NCBI RefSeq assembly: GCF_010723735.1
Contig: NZ_BLLB01000002.1
Span: forward strand, 3,038,001-3,102,000
Direction: 5' to 3'
Length of the DNA stretch: 64,000 nucleotides
From: Mycolicibacterium hippocampi
GTDB lineage: Bacteria > Actinomycetota > Actinomycetes > Mycobacteriales > Mycobacteriaceae
Positions 8,625 through 18,234 of this stretch are shown here, one piece after another. Below the pieces are notes generated by a model. That model searched no databases. It saw only the letters and a program-made list of their open reading frames with translations, and was not told the DNA's origin. Made by a program: the position numbers and the translations under genes. Within the stretch, counting starts at the first letter, position 1; each line of letters opens with the position of its first letter.

Positions 8625-10295
8625 ATGGCTCAACGCCGCCGCACCGCAGACGATGTGACCGACCGCAGCGCTGGCGCAGGCCGGGGAGCCACCGCCCACC
8701 GCTGGGTCGCAGCCGGTGCAGGGGGCGTGGCCGCAGTCGGTATCGGGGTGTTGCTGTCCACCCAGGCGGGGACGCCGGCGGCCCCGGTCCGCGCCGTCGA
8801 GCTGGCTTCCTTCGATGCGTTGTTGGTGCCCCAGACGCCGGTGTCCGACGAGCTGTGGTGGACAGTGTCGGGCGCGCCGGGCAGCCAGCGCACGTCGAGC
8901 GGGGCGGACTCCCGGTCGGCGGTGGTCCCGATGATCGGCGAGGGTGGCTGGCTCGTCGGCGACGGCATCGACGCTGCCGCCGACTGTGCAGGCGCTGCCT
9001 GCAACGGCGGAAACGGCGGGCTGCTGTGGGGCAGCGGTGGTGACGGGGCCAACGGCGGCCGGGGCGGCAACGCCGGGTTGTTCGGCGGCGACGGGGGCCG
9101 CGGTGGTGACGGCGCGCTGCCCGGGCAGGCCGGCGGGAACGGCGGTAGCGCCGGATTGCTCGCCGGTGACGGGGGCGACGGTGGCCACGGAGCAGACGGT
9201 GCCGAGGGCATCGCGGGCGGGAGCGGCGGAGCCGGCGGTGCAGCGGGCTTGCTGTTCGGCGACGGCGGTGCCGGTGGCGACGGCGGCAACGGCGGCAAAG
9301 GACTCGACGGCAGCAATCCGGCCGCCAGCGGCAGCGCCGCGACCGGCAACCCGAGCTTCCTGGGGCAGACGGGGCTGCTGCACTCCAACAACGTCGTCGA
9401 CGGCATGCTCATCGGCCGAATGGGTGGCCGCGGAGCCGACGGCGCGGCCGGCACGAACCAGTCCGGTGGTCAGGGCGGCCAAGGCCAGGGGGTGACCCCG
9501 TGGTTCGCCGCTCTACACGACTTCAGCGTCAGCGGCGCGGGCGGCGACGGTGGTGATGGCGCAGGCGGTGGGCTCGGCGGCGACGGCGGCGACGCCGGTC
9601 TCGCCCAGGGTTTCTCGCCCACCGTCGCGGTGTTCGGGTCCAACGGTGGTGCCGGCGGCAACGGCGGCATCGGCGCCCGTGGCGGCGACGGCGGAGATGG
9701 CGGGGACGTCAAGGTCGGTCCGACCCTGGGCTTCGGCGGGCCCGGCGGTGCGGGCGGCGCCGGTGGCGCGGGAGCGGCCGGCGCACTCGGCACCAGCGGT
9801 GGGGACGGCGGTGCAGGTGGCCGCAGCGGACGGCTCACCGGCAGCGGCGGAGCCGGCGGTTCCGGGGGAGCGGGCGGCACCGGCGGTGACGGCGCGGTCG
9901 GTGGTGACGGTGGCACCGGCGGTGACGGTGGCGCCGACATCTCCGATCCCGGCAGCGGGACGGTGAAACCAGGTCAAGGGGGTCGCGGCGGATTCGGCGG
10001 CGACGGGGGCGACGGTGGTGATGGTGGCCCCGGCGGCGCCGCCGGTACGGGTGGCGCCGGGAGCGCCGAGGGGCCGGCTGGTCGCGACGGTGAGCGGGGA
10101 GCGACCGGCGGCGGGGGTTCGGGCGGCTTCGGCGGCAGTGGCGGCAACGGTGGTGCAGCCGGCGACGGCGCTTCGGGTGATCGCGGAACCGCGGGCGGTT
10201 CGGGCAGCGGGCCGGCGGGCAGCAGCGGCGGTGCCGGCGGACAGGGTGGCAGCGGCGGCAACGGAAGCCGCGGTTCCGCCGACAGCTCCGACTGA
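8625..10295 (+). CDS. PGRS-like glycine-rich protein without a PE domain
   Basis: A 556-residue protein starting MAQRRRTADDVTDRS, with AGGGGGAAC upstream. Residues about 26-48 (RWVAAGAGGVAAVGIGVLLS) look like an uncleaved signal anchor or a signal peptide. A short linker of about 60 residues follows, and then about 450 residues of GGxGG repeats broken by LLAGDGG, LLFGDGG and GGRSGRLTG phrases. This is the composition of mycobacterial PE_PGRS proteins, but the PE domain is missing, so export would depend on the N-terminal hydrophobic segment. Repeated GGX triplets are expected to form glycine-rich polyproline-II type sheets. A cell-surface location is inferred. Function unknown. Confidence 0.75.
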   Translation: MAQRRRTADDVTDRSAGAGRGATAHRWVAAGAGGVAAVGIGVLLSTQAGTPAAPVRAVELASFDALLVPQTPVSDELWWTVSGAPGSQRTSSGADSRSAVVPMIGEGGWLVGDGIDAAADCAGAACNGGNGGLLWGSGGDGANGGRGGNAGLFGGDGGRGGDGALPGQAGGNGGSAGLLAGDGGDGGHGADGAEGIAGGSGGAGGAAGLLFGDGGAGGDGGNGGKGLDGSNPAASGSAATGNPSFLGQTGLLHSNNVVDGMLIGRMGGRGADGAAGTNQSGGQGGQGQGVTPWFAALHDFSVSGAGGDGGDGAGGGLGGDGGDAGLAQGFSPTVAVFGSNGGAGGNGGIGARGGDGGDGGDVKVGPTLGFGGPGGAGGAGGAGAAGALGTSGGDGGAGGRSGRLTGSGGAGGSGGAGGTGGDGAVGGDGGTGGDGGADISDPGSGTVKPGQGGRGGFGGDGGDGGDGGPGGAAGTGGAGSAEGPAGRDGERGATGGGGSGGFGGSGGNGGAAGDGASGDRGTAGGSGSGPAGSSGGAGGQGGSGGNGSRGSADSSD

Positions 10296-10320
10296 ACCGG
10301 GCTGGCTCAGACGGGCTGCC

Positions 10321-10533
10321 TCAGATGGGCTGCCTCGACGATCGATGTCGGGTCGCGGTCCTCACCACGCGATCGAGCCGGAAACCGGCCTGTGCCAACA
10401 ACTTTGCGCATTCTCCCTGCGTGCGTGCGTGCGTGCGTTCGTTGCGCAGGATCGTCAGCGCCGTCTCGTCGTGCCAGTCGTGGATGACGCTCTCGAGGAC
10501 ATAGGCGTCGCCGCCGTCGGGCACGCCCGACAT
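10321..10533 (-). pseudogene. Remnant of an O-methyltransferase gene
   Basis: A 70-codon frame directly downstream of sigA. Residues 1-31 (PDGGDAYVLESVIHDWHDET, then ALTILRN) match the motif around the catalytic His of SAM-dependent O-methyltransferases of the hydroxyneurosporene/acetylserotonin type. The C-terminal part (AKLLAQAGFRLDRVVRTAT) matches their last helix and strand. The roughly 60 residues normally between these parts are missing, as is the whole N-terminal half. A TGCG microsatellite lies exactly at the internal junction, which suggests slippage or deletion. It is very unlikely to be functional. Confidence 0.7.
10419..10437. repeat. TGCG microsatellite
   Basis: Between four and five consecutive TGCG units, followed by the imperfect copies TTCG and TTGCG. 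It lies at the internal deletion point of the methyltransferase remnant. Confidence 0.8.
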
Positions 10534-10544
10534 GAACGGTCTGC

Positions 10545-12029
<1,485 letters not shown>

Positions 12030-12161
12030 GTACACCCTTTCGGTCGTGCTGGTTCCGGCGCGCACACGTGCGCCACCGAAAAGTGTCGGCTATGTCGAAT
12101 GTCGGCGTTGATCTCAACTCGGGATGCTTCGCCGCTACTCGGTAGGCGGCCGCCGTCGACC

Positions 12162-12167
12162 ATTGTA
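12162..12167 (-). promoter_or_regulatory. Possible -10 element of sigA
   Basis: TACAAT on the minus strand, about 133 bases upstream of the sigA GTG, is a near-consensus -10 hexamer in the 205-base gap between ppgK and sigA. The -35 position is poor. This is tentative. Confidence 0.35.
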
Positions 12168-12234
12168 ACGACAGTGTGGGTCGGCGCTGCGCCGAGCGGC
12201 AAATTTGACGCCGCCACACCGGGTTCCAGCGGGG

Positions 12235-13044
12235 TTACTTGTGAGTAGCGGTGACGTCGGTCTCGGCCGCCATCGCGGCACCGACGATGCCCGCGGTGTT
12301 CTGCAGTGCCGCCGCGACCACCGGGGTCCGGTTCTCGAGCAGCGGAATCCATTTGTGGGCCTTGCGGCTGATGCCGCCGCCGGCGATGAACAGGTCCGGC
12401 CAGATCGCGTTCTCGATCACCACCAGCACTTTCGTGACTTCTTCCGTCCAACGCTGGTACGACCATTCCTTGCGGTCCTTGACCGAACTGGCGGCGCGGT
12501 GCTCGGCCTCCTTGCCGCCGACCTCGAGGTGGCCGAATTCGGTGTTGGGCAGCAGCACGCCGTTGTGTATGACCGCCGAGCCGATCCCGGTGCCGAACGT
12601 CAGCAGCACGATGACTCCCGTGTTGTCCCGGCCGGCACCGAATTTCTCTTCGGCGAGTCCGGCCGCGTCGGCGTCGTTGAGCACCGTCACCGACCGCCCG
12701 CCCAACGCCCCGCCGATGACCTCGCGGGCGTCGGCGCCGATCCAGGCCTTGTCGACGTTGGCGGCGGTCCGCACGATCCCGTCGGTCACCACCCCGGGAT
12801 ACGTCACCCCCAGCGGTCCCTGCCAGTCGAAATGCGCGACGACCTCGGCGATGGTCTCGGCGACGGCCGTTGGCGTCGCCGGCTGGGGGGTGAGTACCTT
12901 GAACCGCTCACCGATCAGGGACCCCGTGTCCAGGTCGACGATGCCGCCCTTGACGCCGCTGCCGCCGACGTCGACGCCGAAACCGCGGCGAGCCCCGGAA
13001 CCGGATTCGGTACCGGCTGGACCGGAGGATTGAGTGGCGGTCAT
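12235..13044 (-). CDS. ppgK: Polyphosphate glucokinase
   Basis: A ROK-family sugar kinase of 269 residues that phosphorylates glucose using polyphosphate or ATP. The phosphate-binding motif RRGFGVDVGGSGVKGG lies near residue 20, the sugar-binding EFGHLEVGG motif is present, and the adenosine/phosphate loop LTFGTGIGSAV is intact. The start MTATQSSGPA has AGGAGC upstream; the much longer open frame beyond it overlaps suhB. The C-terminus is complete. The gene is divergent from suhB and followed by sigA, the M. tuberculosis order. Confidence 0.94.
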   Translation of the reverse strand: MTATQSSGPAGTESGSGARRGFGVDVGGSGVKGGIVDLDTGSLIGERFKVLTPQPATPTAVAETIAEVVAHFDWQGPLGVTYPGVVTDGIVRTAANVDKAWIGADAREVIGGALGGRSVTVLNDADAAGLAEEKFGAGRDNTGVIVLLTFGTGIGSAVIHNGVLLPNTEFGHLEVGGKEAEHRAASSVKDRKEWSYQRWTEEVTKVLVVIENAIWPDLFIAGGGISRKAHKWIPLLENRTPVVAAALQNTAGIVGAAMAAETDVTATHK

Positions 13045-13156
13045 GCGAGCTCCTCTGCGCGGGTGCGCTTGACACACTATCGGCTCGCCTATCGGGACGC
13101 GGGTCGGTCCTGCATCCCGAATCGTCTGCGGTCGCCGGGTGTGTTGCGATGGGTGG

Positions 13157-13999
13157 GTGACCGAGGACACCGCCCCTGTGCAGCTTCGTTCGTTGGCCGA
13201 GCAGTTGGCGTCGGAGGCGGCGGCGTTCGTCAGGAAGCGCCGCGTGGAGGTTTTCGGCGCTGGTGGCGGCGGTGCGTCGGCGGCGCATGCGGTGCGCTCG
13301 AAGAGCACGGCGACCGACCCGGTCACCGTCGTCGACACCGAGACCGAACGGCTGCTGCGGGGCCGGCTGGCCGAACTGCGCCCGGGGGAACGCATCCTCG
13401 GCGAGGAGGAGGGCGGGCCCACCGGTGGGGCGGACGGGGAGCTGACCTGGGTGCTCGACCCCATCGACGGCACGGTGAACTTCCTGTACGGGATCGAGGC
13501 GTATGCGGTGTCGGTCGGTGTGCAGCGCGGCGGCGCCTCGGTGGCCGGGGCGGTCGCGGACGTCGCGGCCGGCGCGGTGTACTCGGCGGCGCTGGGACAC
13601 GGTGCCCGACTGCGCCGTGACGGGGTGGTGACCGAGCTGCGCTGCAGTGCGGTGACCGAACTGCCGATGGCGCTGGTGGGCACGGGCTTCGGCTACCGGC
13701 CCGAAGTCCGCCGCCGGCAGGGCCAGATCGTCGCCGAGCTGCTGCCGCAGGTGCGTGACCTGCGCCGGATCGGTTCGTGCGCGTTGGACCTGTGCATGGT
13801 GGCCGCGGGCAGGCTCGACGCCTACTACGAAGACGGTGTCCATGTGTGGGACTGGGCGGCGGGGGCGCTGATCGCCGGCGAGGCGGGGGCAGATGTGCGG
13901 TTGCCGTCGTCGCTCGACGGCCCCGGATTCGTGGTGACCGCGGCTCCGGGGATCAGCGCGGCGTTGGACGCTGCGCTGGCGGGCTGCGGCGCGTTGTAG
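13157..13999 (+). CDS. suhB: Inositol-1-monophosphatase
   Basis: A Mg2+-dependent inositol monophosphatase of 280 residues, supplying free inositol for phosphatidylinositol, mannosides and mycothiol. Metal-binding motifs are intact: ILGEEEGG (Glu), VLDPIDGTVNF (the DPIDGT signature) and the C-terminal WDWAAGALIAGEAGA. The GTG at 13157 (reading VTEDTAPVQL) is favoured over an upstream ATG because homologues begin there. It is divergent from ppgK with a 112-base shared promoter region, and convergent with cei. Confidence 0.92.
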   Translation: MTEDTAPVQLRSLAEQLASEAAAFVRKRRVEVFGAGGGGASAAHAVRSKSTATDPVTVVDTETERLLRGRLAELRPGERILGEEEGGPTGGADGELTWVLDPIDGTVNFLYGIEAYAVSVGVQRGGASVAGAVADVAAGAVYSAALGHGARLRRDGVVTELRCSAVTELPMALVGTGFGYRPEVRRRQGQIVAELLPQVRDLRRIGSCALDLCMVAAGRLDAYYEDGVHVWDWAAGALIAGEAGADVRLPSSLDGPGFVVTAAPGISAALDAALAGCGAL

Positions 14000-14036
14000 G
14001 TCGCGATCGCGACCCCTCACTCACGGGTGGGCCCGC

Positions 14037-14693
14037 TCAACACGCTCCGGTGTGGATCTTGGACAGCAGTGCCGGGTCGGCGGGCTGGGTCGCTTCGGGC
14101 AGCAGGCTGGCGAGCACGGCGTCGATGTCGTCACCGCGGCTCAACTCGGTGAAGTCGGTGCCCAGAGCGAGGTCGACGGTGTCGTCGGTGCGCTCATCCT
14201 GGAACAACTCGGTGCAGGGCGCCACCAGCCAGACCGCGGCCGCAGCGGCCCGCCCGGACGGGCCGAACCGGATCTGGCCCTGGCAGGCCAGCCGTGCCGT
14301 CTCGTATATCGGGTCGTTGTCGGCCTCGGGATCGGCGAACCCGAGGTCACGCAGCGCTCCCGCGACCTCGGCTGCCTGCCCGCCCTGCCCGCTGGCGTTG
14401 AGCACCCGGACGTTGGTGTCGGCGAGCTTGGCGGGGGTGACATCGGTCATCTCGGTGCGGGGAACCTGTTCGCCGAGTCGGGGTGTGAACGCGTCCGGAT
14501 CGGCAGGCGTGGGCGGCGGATTGCAGACTGCTGCCTCGCGGACGTCCGGTGGCCGCGACAGCGCGATCATCCACACGAGGGCGGTCACGACAGCCAGGGA
14601 TGCGAACAGCACGATCCCGGGCAGGAAGCTGCGGCGGCGAAAAGGCCGTCCGTGCTTGTCGAACGCCGTTCCGTCGGTGATATGCGCGACCAC
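14037..14693 (-). CDS. cei: Envelope integrity protein Cei (Rv2700-like)
   Basis: A 218-residue membrane-anchored protein. The GTG start gives MVAHITDGTAFDKHGRPFRR, then one transmembrane helix (about residues 24-46, FLPGIVLFASLAVVTALVW) and an extracytoplasmic domain with a LytR_C-like phrase, NVRVLNASGQGGQAAEVAG. Two cysteines in the outer domain could pair. In M. tuberculosis this protein is needed for envelope integrity and virulence. An upstream extension of the frame to 14828 lacks homology and is not used. Confidence 0.88.
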   Translation of the reverse strand: MVAHITDGTAFDKHGRPFRRRSFLPGIVLFASLAVVTALVWMIALSRPPDVREAAVCNPPPTPADPDAFTPRLGEQVPRTEMTDVTPAKLADTNVRVLNASGQGGQAAEVAGALRDLGFADPEADNDPIYETARLACQGQIRFGPSGRAAAAAVWLVAPCTELFQDERTDDTVDLALGTDFTELSRGDDIDAVLASLLPEATQPADPALLSKIHTGAC

Positions 14694-14858
14694 GTTGTGC
14701 ACTCTAAGCGCAGCCGTCCGCGGCGCTCCGACCGGCGCGGATGAAGATGTGATGCATATCACATTAGAACCGGAGGCAATCCGGGCACGAATCATTTGGC
14801 GGATGCGTTCGACGCTGGTACAAAGCACTGCTGCACTAGCTCCACGGAGGGGACACAG

Positions 14859-15161
14859 ATGGCCACTGACTACGACGCCCCACGGCGCACCGAGACCGAT
14901 GACGTTTCCGAGGACTCACTCGAAGAACTGAAGGCTCGGCGCAACGAGGCCCAGTCGGCGGTGGTCGACGTCGATGAATCCGAGTCCGCCGAATCGTTCG
15001 AACTGCCCGGCGCCGATCTGTCCGGCGAAGAGCTGTCGGTGCGGGTGATCCCGAAGCAGGCCGACGAGTTCACCTGCTCGAGCTGCTTCCTGGTCCATCA
15101 CCGCAGCCGGCTGGCCAGCGAGAAGAACGGCCAGATGATCTGCACGGACTGCGGCGCCTGA
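14859..15161 (+). CDS. DUF4193 protein (Rv2699c-like)
   Basis: A 100-residue acidic protein starting MATDYDAPRRTETDDVSEDS, with GGAGGGGAC upstream. The first 65 residues are Glu/Asp-rich and probably disordered. The C-terminus carries a zinc ribbon: CSSCFLVHHRSRL and, at the end, CTDCGA, four cysteines in two CxxC pairs. The same organisation is conserved across actinobacteria. The role is unknown, though a link to transcription or RNA polymerase is conceivable. The gene is convergent with DUF3093, stopping two bases from it. Confidence 0.86.
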   Translation: MATDYDAPRRTETDDVSEDSLEELKARRNEAQSAVVDVDESESAESFELPGADLSGEELSVRVIPKQADEFTCSSCFLVHHRSRLASEKNGQMICTDCGA

Positions 15162-15163
15162 GG

Positions 15164-15640
15164 TCAGGAGGCCAGTGCGGCGAGCACCTTGTCCGGGTGC
15201 CGGGCACTGATCAACCAGTACGGGGTGGGGTCGTCGGGATCGTCGAGGACCAGCAGGGCCATCGGACCGATCCACGCCCGGTGCACGACGTAGGCGGCCG
15301 GGTCCAATTGGCGGCCCAGCGCCGCCGACTTGGCCGAGCGGGGCACCTCGGCGGAGCGCGCGACGACGCTCACCGGCAGGTGGGCGCCGCCGATCCACAG
15401 TTCGGTCTCTCCGTCACCGCTGGTGACGCGCAACTCGGTCCTGCCGAGCCACAACAGCACGACGACTGCGACCGGCAGCAGCACCGCGAACGGCAGCCAG
15501 TTGGGCAGCGCCTTGACCCCCTGGTTGACCTCCAGCGCGATCAGCGCGGCCAGGCCCAGGCCGGGCAGCCACCACCACCACGGGACCCACAGGCGTTCGC
15601 GGTAGCGAACGGTTTGCGTGGTGGCGCGCGTGTCGGACAC
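15164..15640 (-). CDS. DUF3093 domain-containing membrane protein (Rv2698-like)
   Basis: A protein of about 158 residues with two adjacent transmembrane helices near the N-terminus ([20 protein letters not shown] and [18 protein letters not shown]). A cytosolic or periplasmic beta-rich domain follows, ending [18 protein letters not shown]. The GTG at 15640 ([10 protein letters not shown]) is chosen; an ATG at 15673 would overlap the dut start. The fold of the C-terminal part resembles PH-like domains of bacterial membrane proteins, but this is only an impression. The gene is divergent from dut. Confidence 0.8.
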   Translation of the reverse strand: MSDTRATTQTVRYRERLWVPWWWWLPGLGLAALIALEVNQGVKALPNWLPFAVLLPVAVVVLLWLGRTELRVTSGDGETELWIGGAHLPVSVVARSAEVPRSAKSAALGRQLDPAAYVVHRAWIGPMALLVLDDPDDPTPYWLISARHPDKVLAALAS

Positions 15641-15651
15641 GCGGCCAAGAG

Positions 15652-15657
15652 TAATCT
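15652..15657 (+). promoter_or_regulatory. -10 element of a probable leaderless dut transcript
   Basis: TAATCT lies eight bases before the dut GTG, which has no Shine-Dalgarno sequence. Transcription would begin at or next to the GTG, giving a leaderless mRNA. Confidence 0.5.
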
Positions 15658-15665
15658 CTGACGTC

Positions 15666-16130
15666 GTGTCCACCTCTCTGGCGGTACTGCGACTGGATCG
15701 CGACCTGCCGCTGCCCAGCCGCGCCCACGACGGTGACGCGGGAGTCGATCTCTACAGTGCCCAGGACATCGAACTCGGGCCCGGTGAGCGGGCTCTCGTG
15801 CCGACAGGCGTCGCGGTGGCGATACCGTTCGGCATGGTCGGGCTGGTGCATCCGCGTTCGGGCCTGGCTGCCCGCGTAGGGCTTTCGATCGTCAACAGTC
15901 CCGGCACCGTCGACGCGGGCTACCGTGGCGAGGTGAAGGTCTCGCTGATCAACCTCGACCCCCGGACCCCGATCGTCGTCCGTCGTGGAGATCGGATAGC
16001 CCAGTTGCTGGTGCAGCGAGTGGAACTGCCCGAACTGATCGAGGTGACGTCGTTCGACGAGGCCGGCTTGGCCGACACAACCCGTGGTGACGGTGGCCAC
16101 GGTTCCTCCGGCGGACATGCGAGTTTGTGA
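15666..16130 (+). CDS. dut: dUTP diphosphatase (dUTPase)
   Basis: A trimeric dUTPase of 154 residues, exactly the M. tuberculosis length, hydrolysing dUTP to dUMP. All five family motifs are present: [11 protein letters not shown] (1), [11 protein letters not shown] (2), [13 protein letters not shown] (3), [12 protein letters not shown] (4) and the Gly-rich phosphate-binding tail [15 protein letters not shown] (5). The GTG at 15666 gives the conserved beginning [10 protein letters not shown]. It is followed one base later by the DUF3710 gene. Confidence 0.97.
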   Translation: MSTSLAVLRLDRDLPLPSRAHDGDAGVDLYSAQDIELGPGERALVPTGVAVAIPFGMVGLVHPRSGLAARVGLSIVNSPGTVDAGYRGEVKVSLINLDPRTPIVVRRGDRIAQLLVQRVELPELIEVTSFDEAGLADTTRGDGGHGSSGGHASL

Positions 16131-16131
16131 A

Positions 16132-16914
16132 ATGGCATTGAAGAGACAACGTAACGACAGCTCCGACGCCCCTGAGGGCACGGCCGCCGATGCCGGCGAG
16201 GAGCTCGAAGGCCCGTTCGACATCGACGACTTCGACGATCCGGCGGTCGCGGCGGTGGCCCGGCTCGACCTGGGCTCGGTTTTGATCCCGATGCCCGAGG
16301 CCGGCCAGGTGCAGGTCGAGCTCGGCAACACCGGCGTGCCCAGCGCCGTCTGGGTGGTGACCCCCAACGGCCGCTTCACGATCGCGGCGTACGCGGCGCC
16401 CAAGTCCACCGGCCTGTGGCGGGAGGTCGCCTCGGAGCTGGCTGACTCGCTGCGCAAAGACGTCCCCAAGGTCAGCATCGAGGACGGTCCGTGGGGTCGC
16501 GAGGTCGTCGGAGTGGGCGCCGAGAATGCCGGTGTGGTGCGCTTCATCGGTGTGGACGGCTACCGCTGGATGATCAGATGTGTCGTCAGCGGCCCCCACG
16601 AACGGATCGCCGCGCTGGCCCAGCAGGCACGGGATGCGTTGGCCGACACGGTCGTTCGCCGCGGGGACACGCCAATGCCGGTCCGCACCCCGTTGCCGAT
16701 ACAGCTGCCGGACGCCATGGCGGCGCAGCTGCGCGCCGCCACCGAACAGGCCGCTGCGCAGCAGGCGGCGGCGTCGGGCCAGCCCCAACCCCAGCAACAG
16801 CAGCCGCCCGAAGAACAACAGCCGCCCGAAGAACAACAGCCGGAGGCCCGGCGCGGCACCCAGGGGTCGGCGATGCAGCAACTGCGCACCACCATCACCG
16901 GCACCGGGGGATAG
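16132..16914 (+). CDS. DUF3710 domain-containing protein (Rv2696c-like)
   Basis: A 260-residue cytosolic protein starting MALKRQRNDSSDAPEGTAAD. It has an acidic linker (EGPFDIDDFDDP) and the DUF3710 core from about residue 45 to 195 (LGSVLIPMPEAGQVQVEL to RCVVSGPHERIA). A low-complexity tail rich in Gln, Pro and Glu contains two exact 18-base repeats. The start is one base after the dut stop, so the pair is almost certainly cotranscribed. Function unknown. Confidence 0.86.
   Translation: MALKRQRNDSSDAPEGTAADAGEELEGPFDIDDFDDPAVAAVARLDLGSVLIPMPEAGQVQVELGNTGVPSAVWVVTPNGRFTIAAYAAPKSTGLWREVASELADSLRKDVPKVSIEDGPWGREVVGVGAENAGVVRFIGVDGYRWMIRCVVSGPHERIAALAQQARDALADTVVRRGDTPMPVRTPLPIQLPDAMAAQLRAATEQAAAQQAAASGQPQPQQQQPPEEQQPPEEQQPEARRGTQGSAMQQLRTTITGTGG
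16801..16836. repeat. Two exact 18-base tandem repeats in the DUF3710 gene
   Basis: Each unit encodes QPPEEQ in the low-complexity C-terminus, and a partial third copy follows. The repeat can gain or lose units without a frameshift. Confidence 0.85.
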
Positions 16915-16928
16915 CCCGGACCACTCCG

Positions 16929-16991
16929 CGCCGGAACGGTATTCCAGCAGGTCAGCATTCGCTTTTTCGCGCCTGGAATGCAGTTCCGGCG
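16929..16991. terminator. Long imperfect inverted repeat between convergent genes
   Basis: The 19-base arm CGCCGGAACGGTATTCCAG (16929-16947) pairs with CTGGAATGCAGTTCCGGCG (16973-16991) with only two or three mismatches, around a 25-base loop containing a T5 run. It occupies the gap between the DUF3710 gene and the convergent hydrolase gene, so a two-way terminator is the simplest reading. Confidence 0.5.
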
Positions 16992-16993
16992 GC

Positions 16994-17734
16994 TTACGGG
17001 GCTCGTCTGGGTCGGGCCGGATCGTCGGCGTCCCGCAGCGCGGCCAGACACTGCGCTCCCAGGACGCCGGGATCGGTCCCGATCTCGTCGAGGGTCACGG
17101 TGCGCAGCGCCGCACGCGGGGCCGCCGACACCCATTCGATACCGACCTCCAGCGGATGCACTTGGTCATCGTCGGCCGACACCACCCCCATCGGCGCGGT
17201 GAGTGCCTCGAGATCGCCGACGGTCGGCGCGACATATCGGGCCGCCGCCTCCATCGCCTCGGGCAGCGCGGGCCACTGCCCGACCCATGATCGGGTCAAC
17301 TCCCCGGCCAGCCACGCCGGGCTCGACGCCTGCATCTGCGCGGTGGCCGACACCAGGCCGTCGCGCCGCAACACCTCCGCGGAGTAGCGGGCCGCCAGCG
17401 CGGCGGGCGCTCCGTCGGGCACGCCGGTCCACGCCGGCAGCGCGGCCAGCACCGCAACCACCCGGCCGGGATGGGACAACGCCCACGCCGCCGCGACGGC
17501 GGCGCCGATCGACACACCGCCCACCGCAATCGGCTGCTGACCGGCCGCCCGCGCCGCGCTGTCGAGTTCGTCGCGGTACCCGTCGAGCAGTCGGCGCGGC
17601 TGCGGCGGCGGGGTCACGACAACCGCCCCGACCTCGTGAAGCGAAGGGGAAAAAGCCCGGTAGACGAAGTCGTCGTCGGAGCCTGTGCCAGGAAGCAGAA
17701 CGGTGGTGACACCGCGCAGATCGACCGCCATCAC
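16994..17734 (-). CDS. Alpha/beta hydrolase (Rv2695-like)
   Basis: A 246-residue alpha/beta-hydrolase fold protein. The oxyanion region is TTVLLPGTGSDDDFVYRAF, the nucleophile elbow is GGVSIGAAVAAAW (GxSxG), a later Asp lies in GVVSADDDQVHPLE, and a candidate catalytic His follows in DDDQVHPL. The frame begins with two successive ATG codons (17734 and 17731), and either could be used. No signal peptide is seen, so it is cytosolic. The substrate is unknown. It is divergent from the OB-fold gene. Confidence 0.8.
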   Translation of the reverse strand: MMAVDLRGVTTVLLPGTGSDDDFVYRAFSPSLHEVGAVVVTPPPQPRRLLDGYRDELDSAARAAGQQPIAVGGVSIGAAVAAAWALSHPGRVVAVLAALPAWTGVPDGAPAALAARYSAEVLRRDGLVSATAQMQASSPAWLAGELTRSWVGQWPALPEAMEAAARYVAPTVGDLEALTAPMGVVSADDDQVHPLEVGIEWVSAAPRAALRTVTLDEIGTDPGVLGAQCLAALRDADDPARPRRAP

Positions 17735-17862
17735 ATGATCGTGCCCGCTGCCGGAATCCCCGGCGTGGCGGGGCCGGGCCCACGTGGCAAATCGGAAGCA
17801 AGAGGTCTACCGTGGCGTTTGATTGGGTGTACCACAATCGATCGACAAGGTCAGGAGAAGCC

Positions 17863-18234
17863 ATGGCCACGGCCGAGGGGTATCTGCGGCGGCTCACCCG
17901 TCGGTTGACCGAGGACCCCGAACAGCTCGACGTGCAGGAGCTCAGCGACGAAGCCGCGAGCACCGGCGCGCAGAAGGCGATCGACTGTCACCGCGGCCAA
18001 GAGGTGACCATGGTCGGCACGCTGCGCAGCGTCGAATGCAACGGCAAGAGCTGTGCGGGCGGCGTCAAGGCCGAACTGTTCGACGGCACCGACTCGGTGA
18101 TGCTGGTGTGGCTCGGGCAGCGCCGCATCCCCGGCATCGAGTCCGGGCGCACCCTCAAGGTGCATGGCCGGGTCGGCAAACTGGACAACGGTTCCAAGGC
18201 GATCTACAACCCCCACTACGAGATCCAGAAGTGA
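17863..18234 (+). CDS. OB-fold nucleic-acid-binding protein (Rv2694c-like)
   Basis: A 123-residue protein starting MATAEGYLRRLTRRLTEDPE, with AGGAGA upstream. After a 35-residue helical region it has an OB-fold strand pattern: GQEVTMVGTLRSVEC, KAELFDGTDSVMLVWLGQRR and GRTLKVHGRVG. This resembles RecG or tRNA-type anticodon OB domains. It overlaps the next gene (DUF3159) by four bases (GTGA), so translation of the two is coupled. The same pair occurs in M. tuberculosis. Function unknown; nucleic-acid binding is predicted from the fold. Confidence 0.83.
   Translation: MATAEGYLRRLTRRLTEDPEQLDVQELSDEAASTGAQKAIDCHRGQEVTMVGTLRSVECNGKSCAGGVKAELFDGTDSVMLVWLGQRRIPGIESGRTLKVHGRVGKLDNGSKAIYNPHYEIQK

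Noticed and set aside
8630..9454. Pro/Ala-rich minus-strand ORF opposite the PGRS-like gene
   Set aside because: Antisense of GGC repeats automatically gives PPSPPAP sequence; there is no start signal or family.
13999..14014. 16-base perfect palindrome GGTCGCGATCGCGACC after suhB
   Set aside because: It has no loop and no T run. It may be a chance GC-rich palindrome or a methylation-type site, and evidence for a function is lacking.
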